Positions 12,101-22,132 of a stretch of 64,000 nt of DNA are shown here, piece after piece. The translations under genes were made by a program, and so were the position numbers. Below the pieces are notes generated by a model. It saw nothing but the letters and a program-made list of their open reading frames with translations, was not told the DNA's origin and did not search any database. This DNA is from Clytia hemisphaerica. Lineage: Eukaryota; Cnidaria; Hydrozoa; Leptothecata; Clytiidae. The DNA lies in contig CACVBU010000854.1 in NCBI GenBank assembly GCA_902728285.1, positions 153,954-217,953 of the forward strand, in the 5' to 3' direction. Positions within the stretch are counted from its first letter, which is position 1. Every line of letters starts with the position of its first letter.

Positions 12101-13410
12101 TTGATATTTTTTAATTAAAATTGATGTTCTAATTTCTTGGCGTAATTCTTAAAGGATTATCTTTTCATATTGTGTTAAAGAAAAACCGGATGTTTCAATA
12201 TCGCACATTTGATAGCATATCCATTATTCCCTTATGCACATGGTAAACCTCCGAAGGCGCCCGGTGAGGGCGGTATTGACCTTGAAGTGTCGTTGGAGTG
12301 TTAAAAGTGGACCCTGTCAGATATGAATATTTGCTAAATTTGGAACCCTGCCAGAACGAAAAATAGAAAATCAGAAAATCTTTCAAAATAGCCCAACTCG
12401 ACCCTGTCAGAAAAACTCCTTAGAAATTAGTAAATTTGGAAATCTTTCATATCTTCAGAGGCTAAAAAAGGGACCCTGATCGACCCCGTACCCTTACTCG
12501 ATTTTGCCTCAGAGGAAACAGTTTGCAGACGATCCAGTTTTTTCGAATTTATTTTTCTTTTCTTTTCGTTTGTTATGAAAGTTTTATGACAGAAAATTTA
12601 AAAGTTCAACAGAATGGTTAATTATTAAATTGTTAGCGGTCGTAGCATGAACATCCGGCTACGGTGCGCAATGTTGTGGATGCAAAAATGGTACTTGATG
12701 CCTCTTTGCTTGATGCTCAATCAAAGAGACGGATCAAGCGAAATTTGATTGATCCAAAGAAAGGAGTTACATGTTTTTTCTTTTATAAGCATAACGTTTA
12801 TAAGCATATGCAGGCCCAGTTTTTGGTACCTAAACAATGGCTCTATTGTTTGAGAACAATAGAATGCTAAGCATAATGCGAGCCTGATGTAGGGGCAGAC
12901 ACTTGCTTATAAAAAAAAAACATGTACGCCCTCCCCTAACTTCAGGTAGAGAGCCAGAGAAAAGGGTCACCTTCGACTGTTTTCGCAAACTCACTTATTT
13001 ATTAAGGTTCTACATGCGTCATTTGTCTGATTGTGCGTATGTGCAAAATCAAGTCACAACAAACCTTTATTTACTTTCATTTCCATTTTTACAGATTGAC
13101 GGTTTGAATCTGAATCATTTCGAAAAGAAAATTATTTCGGTCAGTGGGAAAGACGTTGAATATGCATTGTTTGATCTTACTAAGAAAGGTAGGTCCATGC
13201 AAGCTTTATGATTTTAGCCCGGAATGTTTTTCTCAACTTTCAGCTCTTATGGACGTTCTGATGGTAGCATTTTCTCTAAACCTGATTCCACATTCGTCAA
13301 AGAATTGTAATTCATTGAAAAACAATTTCCCTGTATCCACTTTTGGCCAACGGACGCTATTTGCAGCGAAAAATTTGCTTTTTAAAATCGGTTACTTACA
13401 GTGCAGCTAA
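3125..13410 (+). CDS. Unrecognised 189-aa protein, six-exon model
   Basis: Exons proposed: 3125-3172, 6340-6426, 7297-7381, 7728-7816, 13095-13188 and 13244-13410. All junctions are GT..AG and the phases agree throughout (0,0,1,0,1). The peptide runs MLLTATLAMAAPTVLK, then VGLVSLLNAVKLYDSSYHSL..RSICQ, AGDCSRLALEYKQSLASVFD..HHRGFNGG, WNLRSLFGGVITSRCLLARN..YTDK, IDGLNLNHFEKKIISVSGKD..FDLTKK, and a last exon ending in GYLQCS. The hydrophobic start could be a signal or membrane anchor. The middle exons look like well-conserved globular protein; the first and last are less certain (the last intron is only 55 bp). Intron 4 (5.3 kb) houses two SINEs and an antisense GPCR gene. I cannot name the family. 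Confidence is higher for exons 2-5 than for the termini. Confidence 0.55.
3197..3447. repeat. Family B MITE (TACACGTTTTTT ends), copy 1
   Basis: The left end is tacacgtttttttataagaa and the right end cacgtgta, with interior phrases gttcttaacatgttctta and ttttgagttttaa. The ~250-bp length and interior match copies at 17424-17673 and 49860-50133. Terminal TA dinucleotides fit a TA-targeting (Tc1/mariner-like) element. It lies in intron 1 of the six-exon gene model. Confidence 0.7.
3626..3776. repeat. Family H foldback MITE, copy 1
   Basis: The arms ttattcatga / tcatgaataa enclose a second pair, cggacccaatagctgattgg / ccaataagctgttgggtctg, so nearly the whole 150 bp can fold into one hairpin. 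A second copy sits 210 bp downstream. Confidence 0.65.
3984..4110. repeat. Family H foldback MITE, copy 2
   Basis: It carries the same core (atgtcttctgacattacatc, acccaatagctgattgg, ccaatcagctgttgg) with degraded ends (acatgatatgca / tgcaaatgca). Confidence 0.6.
4120..4262. repeat. Family M dispersed repeat fragment
   Basis: The phrases gcgagttta, cacttttgag, gtgactgaa and gacccgca match 9050-9255. The end gcgagtttatgtatgtgtg also appears at 16738. It is probably an old inverted-repeat element. Confidence 0.45.
4279..4611. repeat. Family A repeat (GGACCTACC ends, CCGGAAA interior), copy 1, truncated
   Basis: It starts with agacctaccccg..ggaggtcctataaattaacc, then a gttcgttcg simple repeat, then the conserved aaaatgtgacggagcccgatttt block. 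It matches the fuller copies at 5009-5980 and 55268-56414 but loses the 3' half. Confidence 0.7.
4612..5008. repeat. Tandem repeat, unit about 158 bp, 2.5 copies
   Basis: Units begin at 4612, 4773 and 4930 with gg(c/a)t(c/g)aaaaaac followed by tttatctataa(gaa)tcacta and agcata(c/g)atcaatgttctt. The last unit is cut short where the next family A copy begins at 5009. The array may be a 3' extension of the first family A copy. Confidence 0.7.
5009..5980. repeat. Family A repeat, near full-length copy 2 with terminal inverted repeats
   Basis: The ends GGACCTACCT (5009-5018) and AGGTAGGTCC (5971-5980) are perfect inverted repeats. The interior has a gtccgtccgttcg tract and blocks of gccggaaatatgccggaaa repeated two to three times. 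Homology with the 55-kb copy continues about 20 bp past the right end (..cagcatctagcttgtt), so the true boundary may be outside the inverted repeat. It shows no coding capacity. Confidence 0.75.
8343..8601. repeat. Family J MITE remnant flanked by a perfect 37-bp direct repeat
   Basis: The 37-bp segment beginning ttaaagaccaaacaagtcga occurs at 8343-8379 and again at 8565-8601. Between them lies sequence matching the family J element at 53333-53532 (gacacgtgattttaattgtt block, right end tttatgtcccttt). The normal left end is missing. Confidence 0.7.
8710..8962 (+). repeat. tRNA-derived SINE, copy 1
   Basis: A pol III A-box (gtggtagagcatc, near 8725) and B-box (gggttcaaccccc, near 8760) lie in a tRNA-like head, followed by a body tggtacttgatgcctctctg and cttgatgctcagca, and a tail gcgccctcccctacc..gggtag. 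The body recalls the conserved central domain of invertebrate Meta/RUDI SINEs (from memory, unchecked). A second copy sits at 12635-13005. It is not a functional tRNA: the acceptor stem does not pair. Confidence 0.75.
9050..9255. repeat. Family M dispersed repeat
   Basis: The left end ggcgagtttacgtatttgc and right end cacacatacataaaatcgg are rough inverted repeats. The interior matches 4120-4262, and the right end in reverse matches 16738-16790 (gtatgtgtgtt..gacggagacg). Confidence 0.45.
9441..11740 (-). CDS. Class C G-protein-coupled receptor, intronless, one frameshift in the ligand-binding domain
   Basis: Read on the minus strand from ATG at 11740: a signal peptide (MKWRNVFIHLAILLHFEELE), then about 550 residues of a Venus-flytrap-like ligand-binding region rich in N-glycosylation sites. 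Next comes a cysteine-rich NCD3G-like segment (CPAGYHM..WRCLLCP..GNGRCRKC), seven membrane segments (first near LDSQFLCLVVLSIIGI, last near CIAIIINNVVIVFLI) and a short basic tail ending at TAA 9441. The TPMVSVSDYKVSLIHMSII stretch occupies the place of the family's TPIVKA..L/Y motif. The frame changes by one base between 11351 and about 11436, near A4/G3/A5 homopolymers; downstream the frame stays open for 643 codons. The gene lies inside intron 4 of the six-exon gene, antisense to it. Class C receptors normally have several exons, so lack of introns suggests a retrocopy or lineage-specific intron loss. It may be a true gene with a base-call error or a recent pseudogene. Confidence 0.85.
12240..12495. 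repeat. Family K-like element with GACCCTGTCAG internal motif
   Basis: The phrase gaccctg(t/c)cag occurs at about 12311, 12347 and 12403, separated by gaaaatcagaaaat-type AT spacers, and ends gaccccgtacccttactcg. The left part has gcgcccggtgagggcgg. Same architecture as the other family K copies, but with its own motif variant. Confidence 0.5.
12635..13005 (+). repeat. tRNA-derived SINE, copy 2, deleted and interrupted
   Basis: The head (catccggctacggtgcgcaa) and body (aatggtacttgatgcctctt, cttgatgctca) match the SINE at 8710. About 35 bp containing the B-box are deleted, and a small element is inserted at 12768-12926. The tail cgccctcccctaacttcagg resumes at about 12926. Confidence 0.7.
12768..12926. 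mobile_element. MITE inserted in SINE copy 2
   Basis: The ends tacatgttttttcttttata and tataaaaaaaaaacatgta are inverted repeats about 20 bp long. The element separates the SINE body from its tail, so it is younger than the SINE. Confidence 0.6.
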
Positions 13411-13574
13411 AATTTGGTGAAAAAAAAGAAATATGAATATATGAATCATACCCTTACAGTGCATTTTTTCTCAATTTTTCAATCCTTGCTCTTTTTTAGG
13501 TTTACTTAGATTTTAAACCTTACATTGCATTTTTAAAAAAAAGTCCACCCTTTCAATGTAATTCTGCTATCTTG

Positions 13575-13790
13575 AAATTTGAGGGTAGTCGAAATTTGAG
13601 GGCACGTCAAAATTTGAGGGCACGTCAAAACTTTTGGCACGTAAGCACGTAGGCACGTCGGGTACGTCAAATTTCGGAGGGCACGTAAGCACGTTATGCA
13701 CGCGAGCACGAAGGCACGTCAGACACGTAGGGCACGGAGGCACGTCAAAAAAATGAGGGCACGTGGGCACGTAGGGCACGTCATTTAGCA
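13575..13790. repeat. Irregular minisatellite of GGCACGTNNGCACGT units
   Basis: About a dozen occurrences of (g)gcacgt with neighbouring aagcacgt, plus three copies of aaatttgagg(g). Translated on the minus strand it gives a low-complexity DVPTCP repeat, which I treat as non-coding. It abuts a family A copy. Confidence 0.7.
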
Positions 13791-14350
13791 GACTCGTGGA
13801 GGTCCTATGAATTAACCGTTGTCTGTTCGTCTGTCCGTTCGTTCGTTCGTCCGTTCGTCTGTTACCAGCTTTTCTCGAGATTGGCTCATTAGTTTTTCTG
13901 GTTTTTGGCACAAAGATGCAAAATGGCAATGGCCAAAATGTGACGGAGCCCGATTTTCGAAAATGCCGGAAAAACTGGTTTTTTGGCATTTTCTCGAGAT
14001 TTTACCATTAGTTTTTTCTGATTTTTTGCTCAAAAATGCGTATTAACAATGTTCACAACATGGCCGAGTCTGATTTTGAGAAAAAAAATTTTCCGGCTGA
14101 AATATGCCGGAAATCGCCGTTTTTCTGGGTTTTCATTGGACTTATAATTGGTTGTTTTTTCATTCAAAAACATTATTAATAGCAATGCCCTCCATCAAGC
14201 ATGTTTCTATAAAATTGACTTTTGAAACCGGAATTATTTAAAAATCGCCGGAACAACCTATTTTCGCCGGAAAGACAGTATTTATTGAATTTCTCGAGCT
14301 GTACTCTATACTTTTTATGAAATTTTGCACACTGATGCAAAATGACAATC
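13790..14350. repeat. Family A repeat, copy 3 (internally deleted)
   Basis: It has ggaggtcctatgaattaacc, the gttcgttcgtccg tract, gacggagcccgattttcgaa, ccggaaatcgccg and cggaaagacagta..ctgatgcaaaatgac. The right half present in the 5-kb and 55-kb copies is missing. 14350-14785 holds nothing I can identify. Confidence 0.65.
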
Positions 14351-14785
14351 TATAGTTAAATTTGAGTCTCTATAACTTGATATAAGAAATGTAAAATTTG
14401 AAAAATCGAGCTTTGAAGGCATGATTTCTTAACTGGAATAGGATCAGAAAAAAGCTTTGACATTATGCCCTTTCAATTTTAAAAGAATTTGTAGAGAATT
14501 TCTTTTTCACAGACTGTTTGATAATTTTCACAAGATACTTCATAATCCTTGGAAACTGTTGTATATTGTCTTAGTATAAGCAAAGAATTTCGTTTTAATG
14601 GCCTTTTTCATCCTACTTATTCGGTCTTCTAATGTCAATTAGCAGTTATATACTTCTATTTCATCACCAGTCAAACTCCACAAACTTGATAGACCTTGGG
14701 TTTCTTGTCACTTCCAGATTGAAAACTATATGAAGATATTCTAATTTGTTGAAATGGCGGTAGACCCACCACAGATTTCTGTAAC

Positions 14786-14996
14786 GCCCGAAGGGCTAGA
14801 TGTCGTAATTTCAGCCATCGCAAGCAAAAAAAGTAAATATCGCAAGAAATATAGTTGCTATTGTTTTCGAAAAGCTGCAAATCTTCTGATAGGTCAATCG
14901 CTGAAATTCTATTGTAATGTCACGTGGCCTAGGTAGGATTTCCTACCTAACCACGGCACACTTTTCAGCCAAAGCACGACATGTAGCCCTTCGGGC
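14786..14996. mobile_element. Family C MITE (GCCCGAAGGGCTA ends), copy 1
   Basis: The ends gcccgaagggcta and tagcccttcgggc are perfect inverted repeats. The interior contains taggtaggatttcctaccta, which also occurs in the half copy at 57305. The GAAGGG/CCCTTC ends are shared with larger elements at 34185 and 49589. Confidence 0.7.
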
Positions 14997-15689
14997 TTTA
15001 TAGATATATGTTAGTTCGAATTGCAAAAAGATTTGAATTATAGAGGTTCGAGTTACAGAGAGATGAATGCATAGTGTCCTCCCCCCACTGCTTGACCATG
15101 AAACCCAATCCAATTCCCACGAGTTAGACCAAGTATGAGTATTTCTAACTCAAACTATAGGCAATACAGGAGGACTTCGCCCTCTTACATAGCCCATGTC
15201 TGATATATACGAAATTGGCACTTAAAGGGTTAAAGGAAGAGTGGGGGGGAGGCAGGGTGGGGAAAAATGAGTGGGGAATGGAAAATTTTCATTCTAGGCA
15301 TGGGGGGGAAGAGACCCTGAAGGACACTATGTGAATGTATGTGAACAAACACTTGAATTTATCTTTCAATTTTCTCCTTCAACCAGATTTGATGATGATT
15401 TAAAAAAAGAAGAGACGGGAAGTAGACAGATGAATGACTCGAATTATCGTATATTCGCAACAAACTATAATCACAGGTGTGTTGTTTTTCATTACTACGC
15501 AGCTCGTCCATAATCTATTACGTCTGTTTAATTTCCTCATTAACTCTTCACAGAGAAAACTGCTCACACCTGCTTTCAAATTGATGTTAATTGCCAATTC
15601 ATGTCTTATACAAACTTACTGCTCTCCTTAATGAGTTTTTTGGAAATTATTCAATTCCATGTTTTTCTGTAAAACGAAAAACTCCCTAT

Positions 15690-15712
15690 TACACGTTTTT
15701 TTATAAGAACAT
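15690..15712 (+). repeat. Family B MITE end fragment
   Basis: The 23-bp string begins tacacgtttttttataag and matches the left terminus of the family B copies; no right end is recognisable nearby. The 14997-16001 stretch otherwise shows only AT-rich sequence and G-rich patches. Confidence 0.45.
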
Positions 15713-16001
15713 CCAAAATCTGTTTCGTGAGAATAAAGCTTTGGTATCTTTAGTACGATCCTATCGTCTACACCTTATCACTAAAAAGGGAATAATTCAA
15801 GAGGCGGGATAAATTTGAAAACGGAGGGCGAGCTAGCCAACAACGCGATTTTACCCTTTGGTATTCTTTTGCGTTTTTGATGTTTTGCTCTTTAATTCAA
15901 AATGGCGTCAGAAACTATCAGAATTCACCTTTGCATATTTACGCCCAATTGAGAAACCCGGTTGGGGTACTAAGTTTACCAGATGACGGTTCGGCGCTGA
16001 C

Positions 16002-16424
16002 CATAGCGTCAGCCCCCTGCTAGTTAGGGAGGATTACACCCTACAAAAAGCCAAAAAAGGATGGGGGCTAAAGATGTTTCAAATATTAAGGGGAACTTAT
16101 GTACTTGGGGGGAGCTTAAATCTCATCATTCAGCCTGGGCGCTGAATACTTCATCTTAATGGTTGGCAATTACTCAAATTAAAGCTCACGAAGCTTAGAA
16201 ATTTTTACATTCGGCGCAATGTATTTATATTAAATTGACAAAATGTTTTATCTTAACCTTCAAACTGCAATACAATTTACATTGAATAACCCTTTTGTTG
16301 TGGAACAAATGGTCTAGGGTCGAAAGCCCCGGGGGCTACCAAAAACGTCATGAATCTTTGGGGGGACTTAAAACTCAGGGGGACCTAATTTTTGCCTGGG
16401 ACCTAAACCCAGACTGACGCTATG
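16002..16424. mobile_element. TIR element with repeated GGGGGACTTAA motif (family O)
   Basis: The ends catagcgtcag (16002-16012) and ctgacgctatg (16414-16424) are perfect inverted repeats. Inside, ggggaactta, ggggggagcttaaa, ggggggacttaaa, gggggacctaa and gggacctaaaccc are scattered about every 30-250 bp. No ORF is present. Confidence 0.6.
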
Positions 16425-16520
16425 CTGTCCAATTCTTGAGAATCGAAAATCATCAGGCTTTTCCAGGAAGAAATAAGTAGGAGAGTGACGAATCACTCAC
16501 GTGACAAAGACAAAAATTTT

Positions 16521-16566
16521 TACGAAATCGCGCACGTGAACCAGTTTTAGCGTGCGCGATTTCGTA
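16521..16566. repeat. Perfect 16-bp inverted repeat (hairpin)
   Basis: tacgaaatcgcgcacg and cgtgcgcgatttcgta are exact reverse complements separated by a 14-base loop. Related cgcgcacgt/gatcgcgcacgt phrases lie at about 16670. It is probably the core of a foldback element. Confidence 0.7.
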
Positions 16567-16817
16567 CAAAACGCCCTTAGATATTTTTCTATAGAATCAA
16601 AGTATAATTGACGCGTGCAATTTTTCGCTCACCATACGAGATTGACGAGCGTTTTACTAAGCGTGAGCGTGATCGCGCACGTCTTATTGAAAAGCATGAA
16701 TCATTTGGTCAAATATTGAGGCGAAAAAGTCATATATAGCGAGTTTATGTATGTGTGTTTTTTTGTGACGGAGACGGTTAGCTTCTGATTTGTGTAGATC
16801 ATGTCCAACTGAGGAAG

Positions 16818-17304
16818 CATAGATTATAGGTGTTTATCATACTTCTGCAATATGGCGGTTTGTGTATCACACATATGTAACGGCTGTACTTAAGTACTTT
16901 GTGGGTAAAAATGCGAGTTATTTCAAATCGTCGGATAGTGACTGATCACTATCCGAAGTCTTCAAAAGTCCAAATATGTAATTCACTTATGATTCAGACA
17001 AGGGCGTTGCTTAGCACTCTCGTTGCTTTATTCTTCTTCTTTAGCATAAAAACTCTTTAATCTTCAGTAAGCTGAATACAGAAACCAAGTTGTTGATAAC
17101 AAAATCCGCAATGGGCAAAGGTAATCTAAAAGATTACAACGCCCTCCAAACAACATCACGCACACTCCGCCGTCCTCAAAGGTCCAAATATGTAATTTAC
17201 TTATGATTCAGACAAGGGCGTGGATAAAAGACTCCAGCCGTTAGATGTGTGATATACAAACCGCCATATTGCAGGGGGGGGGTGATAATCTCCTATAATC
17301 TATT
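16818..17304. mobile_element. Foldback element with ~68-bp inverted arms
   Basis: The left arm from atagattatagg (16818) through gcaatatggcggtttgt to taacggctg is mirrored by the right arm ending at cctataatctat (17304), with small indels. Within it, tccaaatatgtaatt(c/t)acttatgattcag occurs as a direct repeat near 16970 and 17183. No coding capacity. Confidence 0.65.
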
Positions 17305-17423
17305 CGAACTGCAAATCATATTCCTTCTTCTCTTGGTCACATTATCCTTTGTATAGTAACGAATTCGTTGTCATAGAAAATGGACAGGGGTTAGTATAAT
17401 ACCCCTTTCAGACAACACAAAAA

Positions 17424-17673
17424 TACACGTTTTTTTTATTAGAACATCCAAAAATTTTGAAGTCTTATGATGCTCTTAACTTTTTGAGTTTTAATCCTAA
17501 AAATGTTCTTAACATGTTCTTAACATATTCTTATTTTCACCATTTTGTGAGTATTTGTGTTCATTTTCTTTAGAAATTGGCCATTTTAGAGTCTGCAAAG
17601 CCTTAAAATGTTGTTAAGTTGTTCTTAACATTTTGCCCATCGAAGCCTCATGTTCTTATATAAAAAAAGTGTA
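17424..17673. mobile_element. Family B MITE, copy 2
   Basis: tacacgttttttttattaga at the left and tataaaaaaagtgta at the right, with gttcttaacatgttcttaac inside, 250 bp, flanked by TA. A reversed partial copy follows at 17940-18037 (ends ataaaaaacgtgta). Confidence 0.75.
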
Positions 17674-19433
17674 GCGTGTCGTCATTTTTTCCGCTTAGAA
17701 TTTAGTATTGTGCGTCTATCGATGGGACCTTATATATTATTGTGCATCCTTGTTAAGAAAATACCGACTTCCTTCTCGGAATTTTTCAACGTCTGATATT
17801 TATTACACAAATGTACGTCCTTTCCCAAGGAACACTATTAAGGTCAACAGGATGTTCCACTTGAGGGCAACAGACGAACAATATTGCTCCTTTTTTTAGA
17901 GAATCAATGAACAAAAACACTCACATTATACTGAAAATAACAACACGTTAAGAACTTAAGAACATCATTAGGCTTAAAATTCAAAAAGCTAACGAATTCT
18001 TCAAAAATTTGGATTCTCTTATATAAAAAACGTGTACCAATTATCCACATTCCTTTAACAATATTGCGTTTTCAACGACCCCCTACGCACCCCTGTCTAT
18101 GTTAATTGAAAAGCAACTGCTTGTGATTAGAAAGTTTGACAACAAACGTATGCCGAAAGCAATATACTGTGTCACTAATTAATTAAAGTTGTTCAAAATA
18201 GTATATGAAACACACTCTAAAGATTCAGTGGTATATTGAACTACCTAGAGGACTTTAAAAATACCTTTTAGGGTCCTCCCTCTTCCCTGGTATTCGGAGG
18301 GAGATAATTTCAGCGAAATTTAGAGAAGTGTATTCCTTCCTTTCCCAAGGTACTTGTGTTTGTTGGGGAGCTTAGATGCTGTGGCAGTGCCTGTGCATCC
18401 TCTTCTTTTAGCCAGATGAAAATTATTTTTTTCTCCACTTTCATCAAGCTAGGATGTCTCAGAATATCTTTCTGTCTTTTGTCTGAAATACCCTGTATTT
18501 GGGGTTAGCTCGGAAAATCAACAAAATTGCAGAATTTGATTGAAATTTTTCACAATTGTTCTGGAAATCTGGGATTGGGTTCCTTTTTATTTTATTTCTT
18601 TTTCAATTTTTGTGATATACTTACCTTATTGAGCCTTGCCTTGCCACTTTGAAATAATTTTCATTCTTCTACATTCATCTAATGACTGTATATTGGTTTC
18701 AGGCTTGAAATATTGATATTGTAATATCGATTTTTCCTTAAGAACGGGTCAAGTCCGAAATATATCGGGAAAAAATTAAAATTGATAGCCAACCTATTTC
18801 ATCGTTAATTTTGGAATTTCATCTTATGAAACCATTCTTCTAAATAATTGCCATTTCTGGCACAATGGCCCATTACCAAAAATTTGGAACATCTGAAGAT
18901 GTGATGATAGTATCTTAGTTTCGTTACCTAATGATCAATAAATGATAGCATAACATATTATTTATAAGAACAATTTAATAAGAAAATGAGGCTGGAATTT
19001 AGCCTTTAAATGAACAAAACTAAGAATAATTTAATGCTCGGAATCAGAAATAACTAATAAATTTCGAATTTTAAGTACCTTTAAGAACTTCTTTTTTAAG
19101 TTAACTCCTAAAGCATTTAAAAGAACAACTCTAAAGAACAAGTGAAAAATTCTATGAAAAACTAGGACAAGTGAAGTTGAGCTAAAGTATAATTCTTATA
19201 AAAAACATATGTGTCTGTGGGATACAGTCATTGATTTATTGTTAATTCCATGATTGATGAGACTCTGGGGTGATCGTAATATTAAGATAAGATTGGTCCC
19301 ATACCCACACATCCCTTACATTCTTTTAAATGGTTTTATAAGAATAATATGCAGTGTATTCTTTTTTAAAGAACCCTCTCCAAAAAGTAAGAACAATTTA
19401 AAAACAAAGTTGAGGCTGGAATAGCTGTATTCC

Positions 19434-19861
19434 CAGGGGGGGGTAGACAAATGGAGGGTATGAGTATGAGCCGCCCTTAAGGCATGGGCGGTTTTAGACC
19501 ATCTTGAACTTATCAGAGGAAGAGATTTGTAATTGAAATTTCATTGTTTTTTAACGAGCGTTGCACTCCTTTGCATTATTCCGACGTACTTGCTCTCCGC
19601 CATGGTGCTTAAGGGTACCTTTTTTGGACTTTCAAAGTCCCTCTAAAGGTTGGAATAATCAGAAAATCAAATTTTAGTCCTACTAATAAGGGTCACGAAA
19701 AAAGGAACATTTCAACTTTTTTGCCCCTAAAACATCGAAATTAGGTCAAATTATTCCCAATAAGAGTCGTAAAATTCAGTCCCTCCTTTTTAAGCCTGCT
19801 AATGGTCGAAAGTAGGACGGCACTTACTCGTCAACTCGCAACCCTAGTACCCACCCCCGGG
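19434..19861. mobile_element. Family K TIR element, fuller copy
   Basis: The left end cccagggggggg and right end ctagtacccacccccggg mirror the G-rich/C-rich ends of the 52.6-kb copy in reverse orientation (gagccgcccttaagg matches its cttaagggcggc). Internal motif variants agtccctctaaaggttgg and agtcctactaataagggtc recur. 17680-19430 otherwise holds only AT-rich sequence with further ttataagaac MITE scraps. Confidence 0.6.
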
Positions 19862-20048
19862 CTGAATTTCAAGAGATACAACCTCTATAACTTCGAGTGT
19901 CCTATCTCGACTATTACAGTTTTCACAATAAAATTCCAGCTTTAGAGGTTTCAGAGCAATAACCTGGCTAAAAACACATATTATTCCTTTAGATTAAATG
20001 ATGCATGATAAAGGAGATTGAGCTCGAGTTTATCAAGCTTAATAGTAG

Positions 20049-20416
20049 AGGCCCCCCAGCCGACCCTCAATTCACGCAATCACGCAATTTTTTCCCGAAA
20101 TTCACGCATTCACGCAAATTTTCCTCGAGTTTTACGCAATAACCCGATTTTTCAGGAAATCGGAAAATTTTCGGGAAAAATCGGGCAAACATTGGAAAAT
20201 CGGGAAAACTGCACATGATCGGTGGAAAAAAGGGAAAATTCACGTATTCACGCACAAAATAGCCCAGATTCACGCATTCACGCAATCGAGAAATGAATTT
20301 TCATGTTCACGCAAGTTTTTTCAATTCACGCATTCACGCATTTTTTTCCCAATTTTCACGCATTCACGCAACCGAAAATGCCCATTCACGTACTCACGCA
20401 AACCGCTGGGGGCCCC
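20049..20416. mobile_element. hAT-like MITE filled with TTCACGCA repeats (family F)
   Basis: The ends aggccccccagc and gctgggggcccc are inverted repeats, flanked by the direct repeat ATAGTAG (20042-20048 and 20417-20423). About fifteen (a/t)ttcacgca or tcacgcaa units are scattered inside around a central gaaaatcggg-rich block. A 7-8-bp duplication fits hAT-type insertion. Confidence 0.75.
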
Positions 20417-20916
20417 ATAGTAGGTTGTCCGCATCCCTGAAAAAGTGTTCTGTTCATGACAATAAAACATAACCTAAGAGGAGTTCTGGCAGAGTAGGTT
20501 TATAAGAAAAAATCCTTTCATCAATCGACATTATTCTTACATGAAAATTTTCCCATAATTTCATAAACCGCAGAAAGAGCTATAAACATGACATCTGTAT
20601 GTTGACATCATAACAAAACATATTGCTTCTCATCTATTTTTTTGGTCGTTGACATTCTAAAAACAGGACATAAAATGACACTGTTACGTAAGGGCTCCCC
20701 CCTGAAAATAAAAGGTTTCACTTTCGGTCCAATCAAATGTCAGTATAATTAAAGAGCTGTGTGTTGATTGGTTATGATAAACAATGGAAATGAGATTTAA
20801 TTTGTTGTTGAATAATAATCCAATTGTTAACAACGATGAAATATATAGCTAATCATACCGGCTATTGGCAACGTTGAGAAAAACTTCATCTTATTGTGTC
20901 TTTCATTGAAACCAAC

Positions 20917-20927
20917 TATATAAAAGG
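20917..20927 (+). promoter_or_regulatory. TATA box, candidate core promoter
   Basis: TATATAAAAGG matches the consensus closely, with a plausible start site 25-35 bp downstream (..caaatatacaatcaaccc). The nearest gene on this strand is the NIDO gene at 25473, separated by a 4.1-kb transposon; without the transposon the promoter would lie about 400 bp from its ATG. The assignment is inference. Confidence 0.4.
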
Positions 20928-21152
20928 CTCGTGGTTTTATTTTTCAAATATACAATCAACCCAAAAGAACATAAGGGTGTATTACAAAACGTGGTGCATT
21001 TTCACAAATTTTATTTCTTCTTAATTTCCACAAAATTTTTTTTTCTCCTGCTTTGATTACCTTTTGGAAAACTATTTTCCACTACAATAATCCAAATAGC
21101 TGAAAAAATTTGGAAAATTTTCAATTCTTATGGTGTGCTCTGGAAAGTTTTT

Positions 21153-21860
21153 ATGTCGGACGGACATTTGGTAAATCATAGATGGGTTCTGATGGAAACT
21201 TCAAATACCTGTAACTGCATTAGATCATAAGTTAACATCACTAACAGTTTCGAATTGTTCAATGGTTACTTCTGTCGCAATCAAGATTTCGCCGAAAATG
21301 CTGCTTCTTATTACAATGTCCGTCCGACATAATAAAAGACACCTACAATATTTTTTATAGAACGAAAAAAACATTGTGCATGTCTTACCACTACTCTGAG
21401 CTATCAACTAATAGGGCTTAAAATACGTCTTCAAACATCAATTTTTCTAAAGGAAACTCAAATCAATGCTATTTTCGATTAAATTTATAATGTCTGTCCG
21501 ACATAAATATCAAAATGCCATGTATGTTAGTCCTCTGACGGTCAATAGCTCGATTCAGGTATCACTTAAGCTCTTTTATTCATATCGAGTATTAACCCTT
21601 AACCCTTTTTACTTCATTTCGTCCTTAGTAAAGATTTTATCAGCTTTTCCTCTGTGTAAAAGTGTCTGTCCGACACTGAAAAAAAGAATAATTACACACT
21701 GAAATTTACTTCTGGTGCTGCAAATATTACTTTTGATATTAGTATGTCGCACTTTTGTAAATCCTAATGTTAAAAAATATGTATAAGTGTAGGCCCGCGT
21801 AACTCTTTAAACTAATCCTGCCCTTAAATTCAACAAAAAGTTTCTGTGTCCGTCCGACAT
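21153..21860. repeat. Left subterminal array: five 14-bp sites
   Basis: Sites at 21153, 21317, 21491, 21663 and 21847, with spacings of 164, 174, 172 and 184 bp. The first is in the ATGTCGG orientation and the others in the TGTCCG/TGTCTG orientation. The sites at 21491 and 21663 carry single substitutions (TGTCTG). They are probably transposase-binding sites. Confidence 0.85.
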
Positions 21861-22132
21861 AAAAACCTCTTTTGTATGTATGCTACTTATCAAATCAGAT
21901 ACAATGCAAATAAACTTTTCGAATATTATTTTCAAAACACACGTCACAAACTTGCGAAATTATTCTATTGCACGTGTAAAAACTCTTCCTTAAACGCGAG
22001 TGATGATATACTTTTTCGAACGTTTTTAAGTTTCGAACGTTCGAATAGTCTAAAATTGTCGTGATTTATTCGCAAGAATGATAGCATACATGATCATTTG
22101 AAGACAAACTGCAACGGAAATCGGTCACAAAA

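Noticed and set aside
13567-13989. Minus-strand ORF rich in DVPTCP repeats
   Set aside because: Product of the GGCACGT minisatellite and the family A repeat; no start context or conserved domain.
20067-20285. Minus-strand ORF with RECVNF repeats
   Set aside because: Translation of the TTCACGCA motif inside a TIR element.
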